Assembly (NCBI RefSeq): GCF_009933255.1
Contig: NZ_MAEI01000016.1
Location: forward strand, 1-46,309
DNA length: 46,309 bases
Direction: 5' to 3'
DNA from: Enterococcus diestrammenae
Lineage (GTDB): Bacteria; Bacillota; Bacilli; Lactobacillales; Enterococcaceae
In this document: positions 8,029-15,516 of the stretch, piece after piece
How positions within the stretch are numbered: position 1 is the first letter of the stretch
How the letters are laid out: each line of letters begins with the position of its first letter
The notes under the pieces: generated by a model
What the model saw: the letters and a program-made list of their open reading frames with translations, nothing else
The model's database searches: none
Told to the model about the DNA's origin: nothing
Translations under genes and position numbers: made by a program

Positions 8029-9288
8029 TTACGCTTTTTTATGATTATTCTTCAATAAAACAATTGACTGTTTCAAGGAAGCAATAAAGCCGTTGTCATT
8101 GTACACCAAGACGTTGGACTTGTAGAGACCAGCGGAGACCAACATCATAAATAGCGTGACGATTGCTAAGATGATTACTGAAACTACGGCATTTCCCACA
8201 GTAGCTGTATCCGAAGCTAGGCGGACCGGCATCGAAAAACTTGAGAAAAATGGGATGTAAGAGGTCACCTTCAACACTGCACTGTGAGGGTCCATCAAGC
8301 CCAGCAAGTAAGCGACAAAATACCCTGCCATCGACAGATAAGTCACCGGCACGATGGCTTTAGCAGTATCTTCAGCTTTGTTCACCAACGAGCCACATAA
8401 AGCCGCTAAAACCGAATAAATCAAAATACCTAGCAGGACAAAGATGACAGTAAAAATCAAAAAGGGTCCAAAGAGTTTTTCAACTGACACATTTCCGATA
8501 AACTGCTGAACAACTTCCATATCTTTAAATTTTTGCCAACCAAAGACTGCCATCAGCGCGTAAATCACCATTTGAGTCAAGGCCACTAACAAGACACCAG
8601 CTAATTTGCCATAGTAGTGAGTTTGCGCTTTGGTAGAGGACAAAATGACTTCCATGATGCGGGTCCCTTTTTCGGAGGCAATTTCTTGAGCGATAATACT
8701 CGCATAGGTCATGATAAAAACCAGTAGCAGAATCGTTGCTACCATAGCGACCACACTTTGTAGATCGCTGTAGTCATCTTTATCTTCCACCTCGCCAGCC
8801 TCATTAAAGCTGATTTTCTGAGTGGTAAAAGTTGCCGGAGTATCCAATTGTGCCACTTCAGCTGCTGTCAGTCCCAAAGCTTGGGAGCGGGCACTGCGTT
8901 GGACACTGTTTAGTAGCTGTTGGATGGTCATTTGTAAGGTATTGCCCACCGATGACTCCGAATACAGCGTTCCTGCAACTTTGTCATCCGTGACTTCCAA
9001 AGTCAAGTAAGCATCGATTTTTTCTGCTTGCAACTGTTTCTCTGCTTCTTTTTGATCCGCCACTGCCACAAACTGGTAATCCCCCTCTTTCATCTGGGTA
9101 AAGGCCTCAGCAACTTGTGTTTGATTGGCCACCACGCCAACCTTATTTAAGTCACTACCAGAAGCCATATTGTTGATTACCCAGAAAAAGGCACCGAAAA
9201 GAAAAGGCGCCAAAATCAAAATAGCAAAACTAAGGGATTTGACATTTTTCTTATAAACATCCCCTGCTATCACCCAAAATTTACTCAT
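8029..9288 (-). CDS. ABC-2 type exporter permease (NatB/YhaP-like)
   Basis: A 419-residue membrane subunit of an ABC-2 exporter. A first transmembrane helix (about residues 20-40, FAILILAPFLFGAFFWVI) is followed by a long extracytoplasmic domain to about residue 180 and then five or six helices to the end, the usual layout of NatB/YhaP/ABC2_membrane_3 proteins. NatAB-type systems export Na+ or small toxic molecules; substrate here is unknown. I chose the ATG at 9288, preceded by AGGTGA, over a GTG nine bases upstream. The start overlaps the end of the ATPase gene by eight bases, so the two are translationally coupled. It is the last gene of the PadR-controlled operon. Confidence 0.88.
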   Translation of the reverse strand: MSKFWVIAGDVYKKNVKSLSFAILILAPFLFGAFFWVINNMASGSDLNKVGVVANQTQVAEAFTQMKEGDYQFVAVADQKEAEKQLQAEKIDAYLTLEVTDDKVAGTLYSESSVGNTLQMTIQQLLNSVQRSARSQALGLTAAEVAQLDTPATFTTQKISFNEAGEVEDKDDYSDLQSVVAMVATILLLVFIMTYASIIAQEIASEKGTRIMEVILSSTKAQTHYYGKLAGVLLVALTQMVIYALMAVFGWQKFKDMEVVQQFIGNVSVEKLFGPFLIFTVIFVLLGILIYSVLAALCGSLVNKAEDTAKAIVPVTYLSMAGYFVAYLLGLMDPHSAVLKVTSYIPFFSSFSMPVRLASDTATVGNAVVSVIILAIVTLFMMLVSAGLYKSNVLVYNDNGFIASLKQSIVLLKNNHKKA

Positions 9289-10180
9289 GGCGGTCACCTG
9301 CTTTCATTTTGAAGATTTCTTCCAAAGTTGGTGGCTGTTGATTGAACATCGGAATATAGCCTGCTTGAGTGGCTAGTTGGAAGATTTCTCGCCCTACTTC
9401 AGGACTGTTCAACGTGATACTCAGTGCGCCATCTTCTCGACTAGTCACCGTTTCAACCCCAGCTATCTCAGCAACTTGCTGGGCTGTCAAAGGCGATTCC
9501 AAAAACAGGCGCGTCCGGCCAAAGGACTCCCGAATATCATGTACTTTTCCTTTCAACACTGAGACACCATTATTTAGCATAATTAAATGGTCACAGATTT
9601 TTTCAACGTTGTCCATGTTGTGACTGGAAAAAATGACACATGACCCTTTTGCCTTCAACTCGAGAATCCCGTCCATCAACAACTCCGCATTGACTGGGTC
9701 TAACCCGCTAAACGGTTCATCCAAAATAACTAATTGTGGTTCATGAATCAAGGTAGCAATCAACTGAACTTTTTGTTGGTTCCCCTTGGAGAGGGCTTTG
9801 ACCTTATCTGTTTTCTTGCCTTTTACTTGGAATTTTGCCATCCATTCATCGATTTTCGGCAAGATTTCTTTCTTGGTCTTTCCCCGTAGCTCTGCAAAAA
9901 AGACCAGCTGATCTTGAATCGTAGCTTTTGGATATAGCCCACGTTCCTCTGGCAAATAACCAATCTGATTGTAGACTTGGCTATTGATGGGTTTTTCCTC
10001 CCATAAAACTTCCCCGTGATCCGCTTCCAAAAAATCCAAAATCAAGCGGAAAGTCGTGGTTTTCCCAGCACCATTTTGGCCGATTAGTCCCATGATGGTT
10101 CCAGGTTCAATGGTAAACGACAAATCCTCCACGGCAGTATAATCACCAAAAGTTTTCTTTAAATGCTTCACCTCTAACAT
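9281..10180 (-). CDS. ABC transporter ATPase (NatA/YhaQ-like)
   Basis: A 299-residue ABC ATPase. Walker A is GLIGQNGAGKTT near residue 32, the signature is LSKGNQQKVQL, and Walker B with catalytic Glu is LVILDEPFSGLDP, followed by the H-loop His in IFSSHNMDN. The roughly 80-residue C-terminal extension is the DUF4162-type tail found in NatA, YhaQ and EcsA-like exporters. It energises the permease encoded directly downstream. A ribosome site GAGGAGTG precedes the ATG. Upstream, 39 bases separate it from the DUF2812 gene of the same operon. Confidence 0.93.
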   Translation of the reverse strand: MLEVKHLKKTFGDYTAVEDLSFTIEPGTIMGLIGQNGAGKTTTFRLILDFLEADHGEVLWEEKPINSQVYNQIGYLPEERGLYPKATIQDQLVFFAELRGKTKKEILPKIDEWMAKFQVKGKKTDKVKALSKGNQQKVQLIATLIHEPQLVILDEPFSGLDPVNAELLMDGILELKAKGSCVIFSSHNMDNVEKICDHLIMLNNGVSVLKGKVHDIRESFGRTRLFLESPLTAQQVAEIAGVETVTSREDGALSITLNSPEVGREIFQLATQAGYIPMFNQQPPTLEEIFKMKAGDRHE

Positions 10181-10219
10181 AGCTTCACTCCTCTTTTTAA
10201 TTACTTATCCAGCTATTTA

Positions 10220-10885
10220 TCAACGAGCAAATATGGCAACCGCTAAACCAATAATTCCGCCAAAAACCGCGAAAATAAGCGTATCCCGCCAAACCTGTTG
10301 CCCTTTTGCATAAGTTGTTGGGTTGCGGAAATGTTCTTTACGCCGCCGGTACAACAAGGCAAAGATTTTCTGCATTGCCACCATCATAAATGGCCAGAGC
10401 ACCAACAGATACCCCAATAATTTAAGCATCGCCACTACTCCCTCATCAAGAAACGGGAAGACACGGGCCCCGGTAAAAGCGATGAATAGTAGGAGAAAGC
10501 CCAACGGTATCAAATACCATACTTGTCGGACAGCAAAATGTTCTTGCAACTTAATTTTTTCTTGATAGGTAGCTGCGTCAGAAAAGAGGGCAGGCGTTTC
10601 TGGATCGGCTTCAAAATAATAATAATGCTTGCCAAAGACATAGACACACTGCCATCCCGCAGCCTGATAGAGCTCCAAAAAATCCGCCGCTTCCTGAGGA
10701 TCTTCGGCCAAAAAATCGATGGCATACTTTTTTTCTGCTGGTTGGCAAGGCTCAAAAATCATTAAGCCTAGTTGATTCATCTTAACGAAACGCCACCCTT
10801 TGCGCCGCATCGCCTCAATGCGCAAAACTTCTTTTTCCGGATAAAAACTGATTCCCAGACTAAGTAAATAACGATGTTTTCTCAT
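10220..10885 (-). CDS. DUF2812 membrane protein
   Basis: A 221-residue protein starting MRKHRYLLSLGISFYPEKEV. The soluble N-terminal part (about residues 1-115, with MRRKGWRFVKMNQLGLMIFE) is the DUF2812 domain; then come three predicted membrane helices (about 123-142, 155-178 and 204-220). The start ATG at 10885 has GGGAGGG nine bases upstream and overlaps the padR 3' end by 26 bases; the longer frame beginning at 10930 would have no ribosome site. In Firmicutes, DUF2812 proteins are regularly encoded next to PadR regulators, as here; the pair probably acts as a sensor/regulator unit, but no mechanism is established. Confidence 0.82.
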   Translation of the reverse strand: MRKHRYLLSLGISFYPEKEVLRIEAMRRKGWRFVKMNQLGLMIFEPCQPAEKKYAIDFLAEDPQEAADFLELYQAAGWQCVYVFGKHYYYFEADPETPALFSDAATYQEKIKLQEHFAVRQVWYLIPLGFLLLFIAFTGARVFPFLDEGVVAMLKLLGYLLVLWPFMMVAMQKIFALLYRRRKEHFRNPTTYAKGQQVWRDTLIFAVFGGIIGLAVAIFAR

Positions 10886-11207
10886 TAAGAGATCCCTCCC
10901 TACCATCAAATTGTTGGAGCAGCTGGGCACCAGCTTGATAAAATCGTTTCCGGCGTTCCACTTCTTTGTGCAACGTCTCCAAACCTAGCGGCGTAATTTG
11001 ATAGACTTTTTTCCGGTCATCACTTTCTTCCAAGCGGATCAACTGGTTTTTCAGTAGCTTTTTCAAAATCGTATACATACTGGCAGGTCCGATTTCGATT
11101 ACCCCCTCAGTCAGTTGAGTGACTTCCTTCATAATCGCATAACCGTGTTGGGGTTTTAGCAAAGCCAACAAGATCAAATAGGTGGAATCCGTTAATGCTT
11201 CATCCAT
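10860..11207 (-). CDS. PadR family transcriptional regulator
   Basis: A 115-residue winged-helix regulator of the PadR family. The N-terminal winged helix (about 10-80) contains YLILLALLKPQHGYAIMKEV and SMYTILKKLLKNQLIRL, the recognition-helix segment; the C-terminal helix (about 85-110) mediates dimerisation. PadR proteins generally repress their own operon and are relieved by lipophilic or antimicrobial ligands, often controlling ABC exporters. The gene is first of a leftward operon with a DUF2812 protein and an ABC exporter, and two dyads overlap its promoter, consistent with autoregulation. Confidence 0.92.
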   Translation of the reverse strand: MDEALTDSTYLILLALLKPQHGYAIMKEVTQLTEGVIEIGPASMYTILKKLLKNQLIRLEESDDRKKVYQITPLGLETLHKEVERRKRFYQAGAQLLQQFDGREGSLNEKTSLFT

Positions 11208-11261
11208 TCACACCACCCTCTCATTTACGTACTGAATAATTCAATAGCCAAACTGGCAAAA

Positions 11262-11295
11262 ATATATCGTCTTGCGATATATCACTCAATGATAT
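11262..11295. promoter_or_regulatory. Probable PadR operator dyads
   Basis: A perfect 8-bp inverted repeat ATATATCG/CGATATAT with five bases between (11262-11282) is followed by ATATC/GATAT (11279-11295). The second dyad touches the -10 hexamer of the padR promoter, so occupancy would block initiation. Assignment to PadR is inferred from position and from the AT-rich dyads typical of the family. Confidence 0.6.
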
Positions 11296-11322
11296 AGTAT
11301 CCTAGGCGATTGAAGCTGTCAA
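11294..11322 (-). promoter_or_regulatory. Promoter of the padR-ABC operon
   Basis: Leftward consensus TTGACA (11317-11322), 17-base spacer, TACTAT (11294-11299). The best promoter in the window by match and spacing, 87 bases before the padR start. Confidence 0.85.
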
Positions 11323-11424
11323 TCAGCTTTCCTTATAAAATTATACAAAGCCCCCAAAAAACGTAGAAAATAATGACGAACTAGCTGGAGCCTTTTTATT
11401 GTTTAAAATGATAACTATGAGAAA

Positions 11425-12056
11425 GCCAGCCGGTCTTGCTTCCGGAGAATCCCTCGAGTTGCAGTGGGACCGGTAAATGCCAACTAAAGAATCGTTGTCA
11501 TTTACCTTGCCGAAGTCAAACTTGTTGTAAGTCCAACAAAATCGTTGGACAACAACAAGTAATTCCTCGGACATCCTTAACACTACAACCCGAGGCATTC
11601 TCCTCCAGCAAGTCCGCCCTGTTTTATCGATAAGCAATTTATTACCTTTGCTTTGTAAATCGAGCAATTATTTTCTTGTAGGGTAGCCTATGTACCGTGA
11701 AAAAGGTGAAATTTAGCATAGTAGAATTGGGTTGACAGTAGCTCTAAAGATGCGTAATGAATTACTTAGAGTTGTGGTGCTGACACCACTTACTCTAAGT
11801 TTGAATGCGCAAGGCAAAGCTAAAGGTGCGTTTGCGCATACAGTTAATCTAAACAGACACCGTTAAGATGAACTAGCAAAGACAAACAGATTTTTTGTTT
11901 GGTTTTTGCCGGTCTAGCTACCGTCAACCTAATTCCTAGGTCGCTAAATTTCACCTTTTTCGGGCATCACAATGTCGGCATGATAGGCCACTTAATTACT
12001 GATACATCAAGCTTTTTGGAACTTAATTTTTTATAAGTTTTTATCTACAAAAAATA
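11425..12056. ncRNA. Large structured RNA candidate (element B), copy 2
   Basis: About 630 gene-free bases aligned with 5393-6078. End blocks are almost identical, the middle diverges in length. Shared stems: CCGGTC/GACCGG near the left end, GTCCAAC/GTTGGAC (around 11530-11560), CCTCGG/CCGAGG (around 11565-11600), ACTTAGAGT/ACTCTAAGT (11763-11811) and the long-range stem 11700-11742 with 11916-11961. In that stem TTGGGTTGAC (11727-11736) pairs with GTCAACCTAA (11923-11932), while copy 1 has TTGATATGAC with GTCATATCAA: three positions change on both sides. It lacks the duplicated module of copy 1 but has an insertion with an 8-bp ATGCGCAA/TTGCGCAT stem (11803-11840). The flanking genes are both leftward, and the right end abuts a terminator. 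Confidence 0.65.
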
Positions 12057-12094
12057 GCAACCATGCTAGAAGTCACCTTCTAGCATGGTTGCTA
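12048..12094 (-). terminator. Intrinsic terminator of the coiled-coil gene
   Basis: A near-perfect 18-bp stem (TAGCAACCATGCTAGAAG with its complement, 12055-12094) followed on the leftward strand by TTTTTTG. It lies 22 bases past the stop codon at 12116. Confidence 0.85.
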
Positions 12095-12115
12095 CTCATC
12101 ATTACGTATTTGTGG

Positions 12116-12724
12116 TTAAACAGCGCCTTCCGTCACCAATTCATCTTGAAACTGATGCCCCTCTTTCCAATCATCCAGTTGGATTGGCTGTTGGACCTCA
12201 ATCAGTTCTCGTTTCAAGCGACGGATTTGTTCCAGTTTGCCTGAGACTTCATCCAATTGTTCTGGCAAGCTGCGACTACGTTTAGCAAAGTCTTCTAATT
12301 GCGCACGAACATGATCCACGAAGACACCTTGATTTTCCACTTGAATCCCCAACGTTTTTTCTACTTCTTGACGCCAATCCAGCATTCCATCAAACTGGCT
12401 CGCGACTTCATTTTGTAAACGGAACAGTTCATTGGTCAATTCCCGAACATTCTGTGTTTCTTCTTCCATGCGCGTTTCTTGCTCAGCTTTGAAAGTATCC
12501 GTTTGTTGGTGGGTGTATTCCAAACATTCCGCCATCAAATTTTTCCGTAAATTGTTGACGACAGCTTCCGTTTCAGTCATTTTTTTATCTTGTTCATTAT
12601 TTCGTACCCGCAAACGTCCTTCAAATTGTGCAATTTGTTTACGACTGCTGTATTGGCCGTAAATAGCTACAAAAAGTGCTACTACTGCTACCAAACAGGC
12701 GAGCATTGCGATTGTTGTTTCCAC
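12116..12724 (-). CDS. Membrane-anchored coiled-coil protein of unknown function
   Basis: A 202-residue protein that I do not recognise. It has one N-terminal transmembrane helix (residues about 4-22, IAMLACLVAVVALFVAIYG), then a cytoplasmic-looking, highly charged helical region with heptad periodicity from about 28 to 185 and an acidic end. The arrangement resembles the N-terminal anchor plus coiled coil of RmuC-type or septum-associated proteins, but no nuclease domain follows, so I do not assign that name. TTGAGGGGGATTG before the ATG serves as ribosome site. It stands alone between uvrC and the large structured element, with its own terminator. Confidence 0.7.
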   Translation of the reverse strand: METTIAMLACLVAVVALFVAIYGQYSSRKQIAQFEGRLRVRNNEQDKKMTETEAVVNNLRKNLMAECLEYTHQQTDTFKAEQETRMEEETQNVRELTNELFRLQNEVASQFDGMLDWRQEVEKTLGIQVENQGVFVDHVRAQLEDFAKRSRSLPEQLDEVSGKLEQIRRLKRELIEVQQPIQLDDWKEGHQFQDELVTEGAV

Positions 12725-12954
12725 AAATCAATCCCCCTCAATCTCATTTTCGCTTATTATAGCAAACATGAAGGATACTTACCAACACTTTTTTTATTTT
12801 TTGTCACTTATTAAAACTAATAGAAAACATTAATTAATATAATAAATATCATAACAAGATAAGTAATAGTCTCCCTAAAACCCCACTTAAACCTGATAAT
12901 TATCCTATTTATCCAAGTAAACTACAATAGTTTTAAAAACTTTTTTCAACAAAC

Positions 12955-13013
12955 TAAAAAAACACTCCAATCATCAATTTAAGGAAATCAAATGATTGAT
13001 AGTGTTTTTTTAT
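12955..13013. terminator. Bidirectional intrinsic terminator downstream of uvrC
   Basis: Hairpin AAACACT..CAATCAT with ATGATTG..AGTGTTT. T-runs of seven flank both sides, so it can act in either direction; its obvious client is uvrC, whose stop is at 13063. The remaining bases 12725-12954 are AT-rich with no gene seen; they must contain the promoter of the coiled-coil gene, which I could not single out. Confidence 0.8.
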
Positions 13014-13062
13014 AAAAGTTTAATCGAATAAAAAACCAACATTACTAGTAAGATTGTGACTT

Positions 13063-14883
13063 TTACTCCGATTGCTGGGAATCATCAGCTGCATTGAGAT
13101 GTTTTGCTTTTTGATCGCCTAACGTTGCCTTCACAGCTTCGGCTACTTTTACTGGAATCCCCAATTGATGGATCTCTTCAATCGTAGCCGCCTGAATATT
13201 TTTCAAAGACTTGAATTCCTTTAGAAGCATTTTTTTCCGCTTTGGTCCCAGGCCTTCGATATGGTCCAGCTTGGAAGCAAAACTATTTTTACTCCGGAGT
13301 TGCCGATGGAAAGTAATGGCAAAGCGGTGCACTTCATCTTGCACCCGCTGCAACAAGAAAAATTCCGGTGAATTGCGGGCGAGAGGAACCACTGCTAGCT
13401 CTGGTCCGAAGAGGAGTTCACTGGTTTTATGTTTGTCATTTTTCGCCAGTCCGGCAATGGGAATATCCAACCCGAGCTGATTTTCTAAGACTTCTCTGGC
13501 AGCATCCACCTGCCCTTTGCCACCATCGATGACGACTAAATCAGGAAACGGCAAGCCTTCTTTCAACACGCGGGAATAACGACGATAGATGACTTCCCGC
13601 ATCGAAGCGTAGTCATCTGGCCCCACGACGGTTTTGATTTTGTATTTCCGGTATTCGTTTTTAGCTGGGCGGCCATCGATGAAGACCACCATGGCGGATA
13701 CGGGATCCGATCCTTGGATATTGGAGTTATCGAAGGCTTCAATGCGGGTTGGGGTAGGAATATGCATCGCATCCCCTAGTTTTTGAACAGCTCCGATTGT
13801 CCGTTCTTCCTTTCGCTCAATTAGTTGGAATTTTTCACTAAGAGCCACGCGGGCATTTTTCCCAGCTAAATCCACTAATTTTTTCTTCTCCCCGCGTTTT
13901 GGTTGGAGAATTTTGGTATTCAGCAAAGCCTCTACTGATTCCAAATCGATATCATCAGGAATCAAGACTTCTTTAGGAATAAAGTGCTCGTTTTCCTGAT
14001 AAAACTGACCGATATAAGTCAAGAAATCCTCTGGCGCTTCATTGTAAAAGGGAAACATGGACACGTCTCGTTCGATGAGTTTGCCTTGGCGGACGAAAAA
14101 GACTTGGACACACATCCAGCCTTTGTCCACGCTGTACCCAAAGACATCCCGATCCATCATGTCCGTTTGGGTCATCTTTTGGCGGGTCATGACGGTTTCG
14201 ATGGCTTTGATTTGGTCCCGATACTCTGCGGCTTTTTCAAATTCCATGGCTTCTGCCGCCAGCTGCATTTTCGCTTCCAAATCATGCTGGATTTCACTGT
14301 GACCCCCGTTTAAAAACTGCTTGATTTCCTTTACCATCTCCACATAAGTCGCTTTCGGAATATCAAAGACACAGGGTGCTAGACACTGCCCCATGTGATA
14401 GTAAAGGCAGACTTCTTTAGGTAAGACTTTGCATTTACGTAAAGGAAACAGGCGATCCAATAATTTTTTGGTTTCATTGGCGGCCCCGACATCAGGATAA
14501 GGACCAAAGTAATAGGCCTTATCTTTCAAGACCTTACGGGTGATCAATAGGCGCGGATAGTCTTCGTTGGTTATTTTGATAAAAGGATAGGTTTTATCAT
14601 CTTTCAGCATGATGTTATATTTGGGATCATTTTTTTTGATTAAATTAATCTCCAATAACAAGGCTTCGATGTTTGATTCCGTCACGATATATTCGAAATC
14701 TTCAATTTCTGAGACTAGCCGTTCCGTTTTGGTATTATGGCTCCCAGTAAAATAGGAGCGGACACGATTTTTCAGGATTTTTGCCTTCCCGACGTAGATA
14801 ATCGTGCCATTTTTATCTTTCATCAAATAGCAACCCGGCTGATCTGGCAACAGGGCTAATTTGTTTTTGATTCGTTCATTCAA
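13063..14883 (-). CDS. uvrC: Excinuclease ABC subunit C (UvrC)
   Basis: A 606-residue UvrC, the nuclease that makes the 3' and 5' incisions in nucleotide excision repair after UvrAB damage loading. Domains in order: GIY-YIG 3' incision nuclease (about 12-95, with [20 protein letters not shown]), Cys-rich segment ([17 protein letters not shown]), UVR motif binding UvrB (about 200-235), RNase H-like 5' incision domain (about 375-540, with [20 protein letters not shown] and [12 protein letters not shown]) and a tandem helix-hairpin-helix ([18 protein letters not shown]). I chose the TTG at 14883, preceded by GGAAGGTGA; the longer open frame to 15003 runs through the trxA terminator and is not part of the protein. 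Confidence 0.96.
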   Translation of the reverse strand: MNERIKNKLALLPDQPGCYLMKDKNGTIIYVGKAKILKNRVRSYFTGSHNTKTERLVSEIEDFEYIVTESNIEALLLEINLIKKNDPKYNIMLKDDKTYPFIKITNEDYPRLLITRKVLKDKAYYFGPYPDVGAANETKKLLDRLFPLRKCKVLPKEVCLYYHMGQCLAPCVFDIPKATYVEMVKEIKQFLNGGHSEIQHDLEAKMQLAAEAMEFEKAAEYRDQIKAIETVMTRQKMTQTDMMDRDVFGYSVDKGWMCVQVFFVRQGKLIERDVSMFPFYNEAPEDFLTYIGQFYQENEHFIPKEVLIPDDIDLESVEALLNTKILQPKRGEKKKLVDLAGKNARVALSEKFQLIERKEERTIGAVQKLGDAMHIPTPTRIEAFDNSNIQGSDPVSAMVVFIDGRPAKNEYRKYKIKTVVGPDDYASMREVIYRRYSRVLKEGLPFPDLVVIDGGKGQVDAAREVLENQLGLDIPIAGLAKNDKHKTSELLFGPELAVVPLARNSPEFFLLQRVQDEVHRFAITFHRQLRSKNSFASKLDHIEGLGPKRKKMLLKEFKSLKNIQAATIEEIHQLGIPVKVAEAVKATLGDQKAKHLNAADDSQQSE

Positions 14884-14923
14884 AAGGCTCACCTTCCTTG
14901 TATCGACTATACCGAAAACTACG

Positions 14924-14992
14924 AAAAAGTGCCAGCCCGGCGCTATCCTGAAAAGACTCACGGGAAGTCTCATGGGATAGTACCGGGCTGGC
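14924..14992 (-). terminator. Terminator between trxA and uvrC
   Basis: A strong stem GCCAGCCCGG/CCGGGCTGGC (14931-14940, 14983-14992) extended by CTATCC/GGATAG, followed leftward by ACTTTTTC. It separates trxA from uvrC, so uvrC probably has additional or read-through transcription. Confidence 0.8.
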
Positions 14993-15013
14993 GATAATCT
15001 CACTGGTTAAATT

Positions 15014-15328
15014 TTAGAGATGAGGTTGGATTAATTGTTCCAACTGTTCTTTTGTATGAACTCCCACCACTTTGTCCACAACTTCGCCATCTTTTTTCAA
15101 GAGGAGAGTTGGGATGGACATGATACCAAATTGGCTTGGTGTTTCAGGATTTTCATCCACATCCATTTTGACGATTTTCAATTCAGTCTCGTCGTACTCG
15201 CCAGCCAATTGTTCTAAGATTGGGGCTTGCATCCGACAAGGACCACACCAAGTTGCCCAAAAATCGATCAAAACTAAGCCTTTGTCTGTTTCCTGTGAAA
15301 ACGTTGCATCTGAAATAGCTACTGCCAT
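15014..15328 (-). CDS. trxA: Thioredoxin
   Basis: A 104-residue thioredoxin with the WCGPC redox motif (Cys28 and Cys31 in FWATWCGPCRM) and the cis-Pro loop MSIPTLLL. It reduces cytoplasmic protein disulfides and supplies electrons to enzymes such as ribonucleotide reductase, itself being recycled by thioredoxin reductase encoded elsewhere. A GGAGGTAAAG ribosome site precedes the ATG. A separate promoter (15442-15469) lies 114 bases upstream, so it can be expressed independently of mutS2. Confidence 0.97.
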   Translation of the reverse strand: MAVAISDATFSQETDKGLVLIDFWATWCGPCRMQAPILEQLAGEYDETELKIVKMDVDENPETPSQFGIMSIPTLLLKKDGEVVDKVVGVHTKEQLEQLIQPHL

Positions 15329-15441
15329 CTTTGCTTTACCTCCAGTTATTTTGCAAATAAAAATGCTTTGATAGATAACCTATCATCCATTTTTATAACG
15401 CATTTAAATGTTATTTTGAGTTTATCTCAATCACTGAAAAC

Positions 15442-15469
15442 ATTATAGCACGCAACGGAAGCTTTTCAA
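15442..15469 (-). promoter_or_regulatory. trxA promoter
   Basis: Leftward TTGAAA, 16-base spacer, TATAAT (15442-15447), with an AT-rich 5' leader of just over 100 bases before trxA. Confidence 0.8.
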
Positions 15470-15516
15470 ATCCTTCTGCTTACAAATTGTAAGATTTCCT
15501 GAACTTTTGCAAAGGA

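Noticed and set aside
5393..12056. Reading the two large elements as insertion sequences
   Set aside because: No transposase remains, no clear terminal inverted repeats or target duplications are visible, and the compensatory changes point to structure.
14884..15003. N-terminal extension of uvrC
   Set aside because: It would be translated through the strong terminator hairpin after trxA; TTG at 14883 fits the family start and has a ribosome site.
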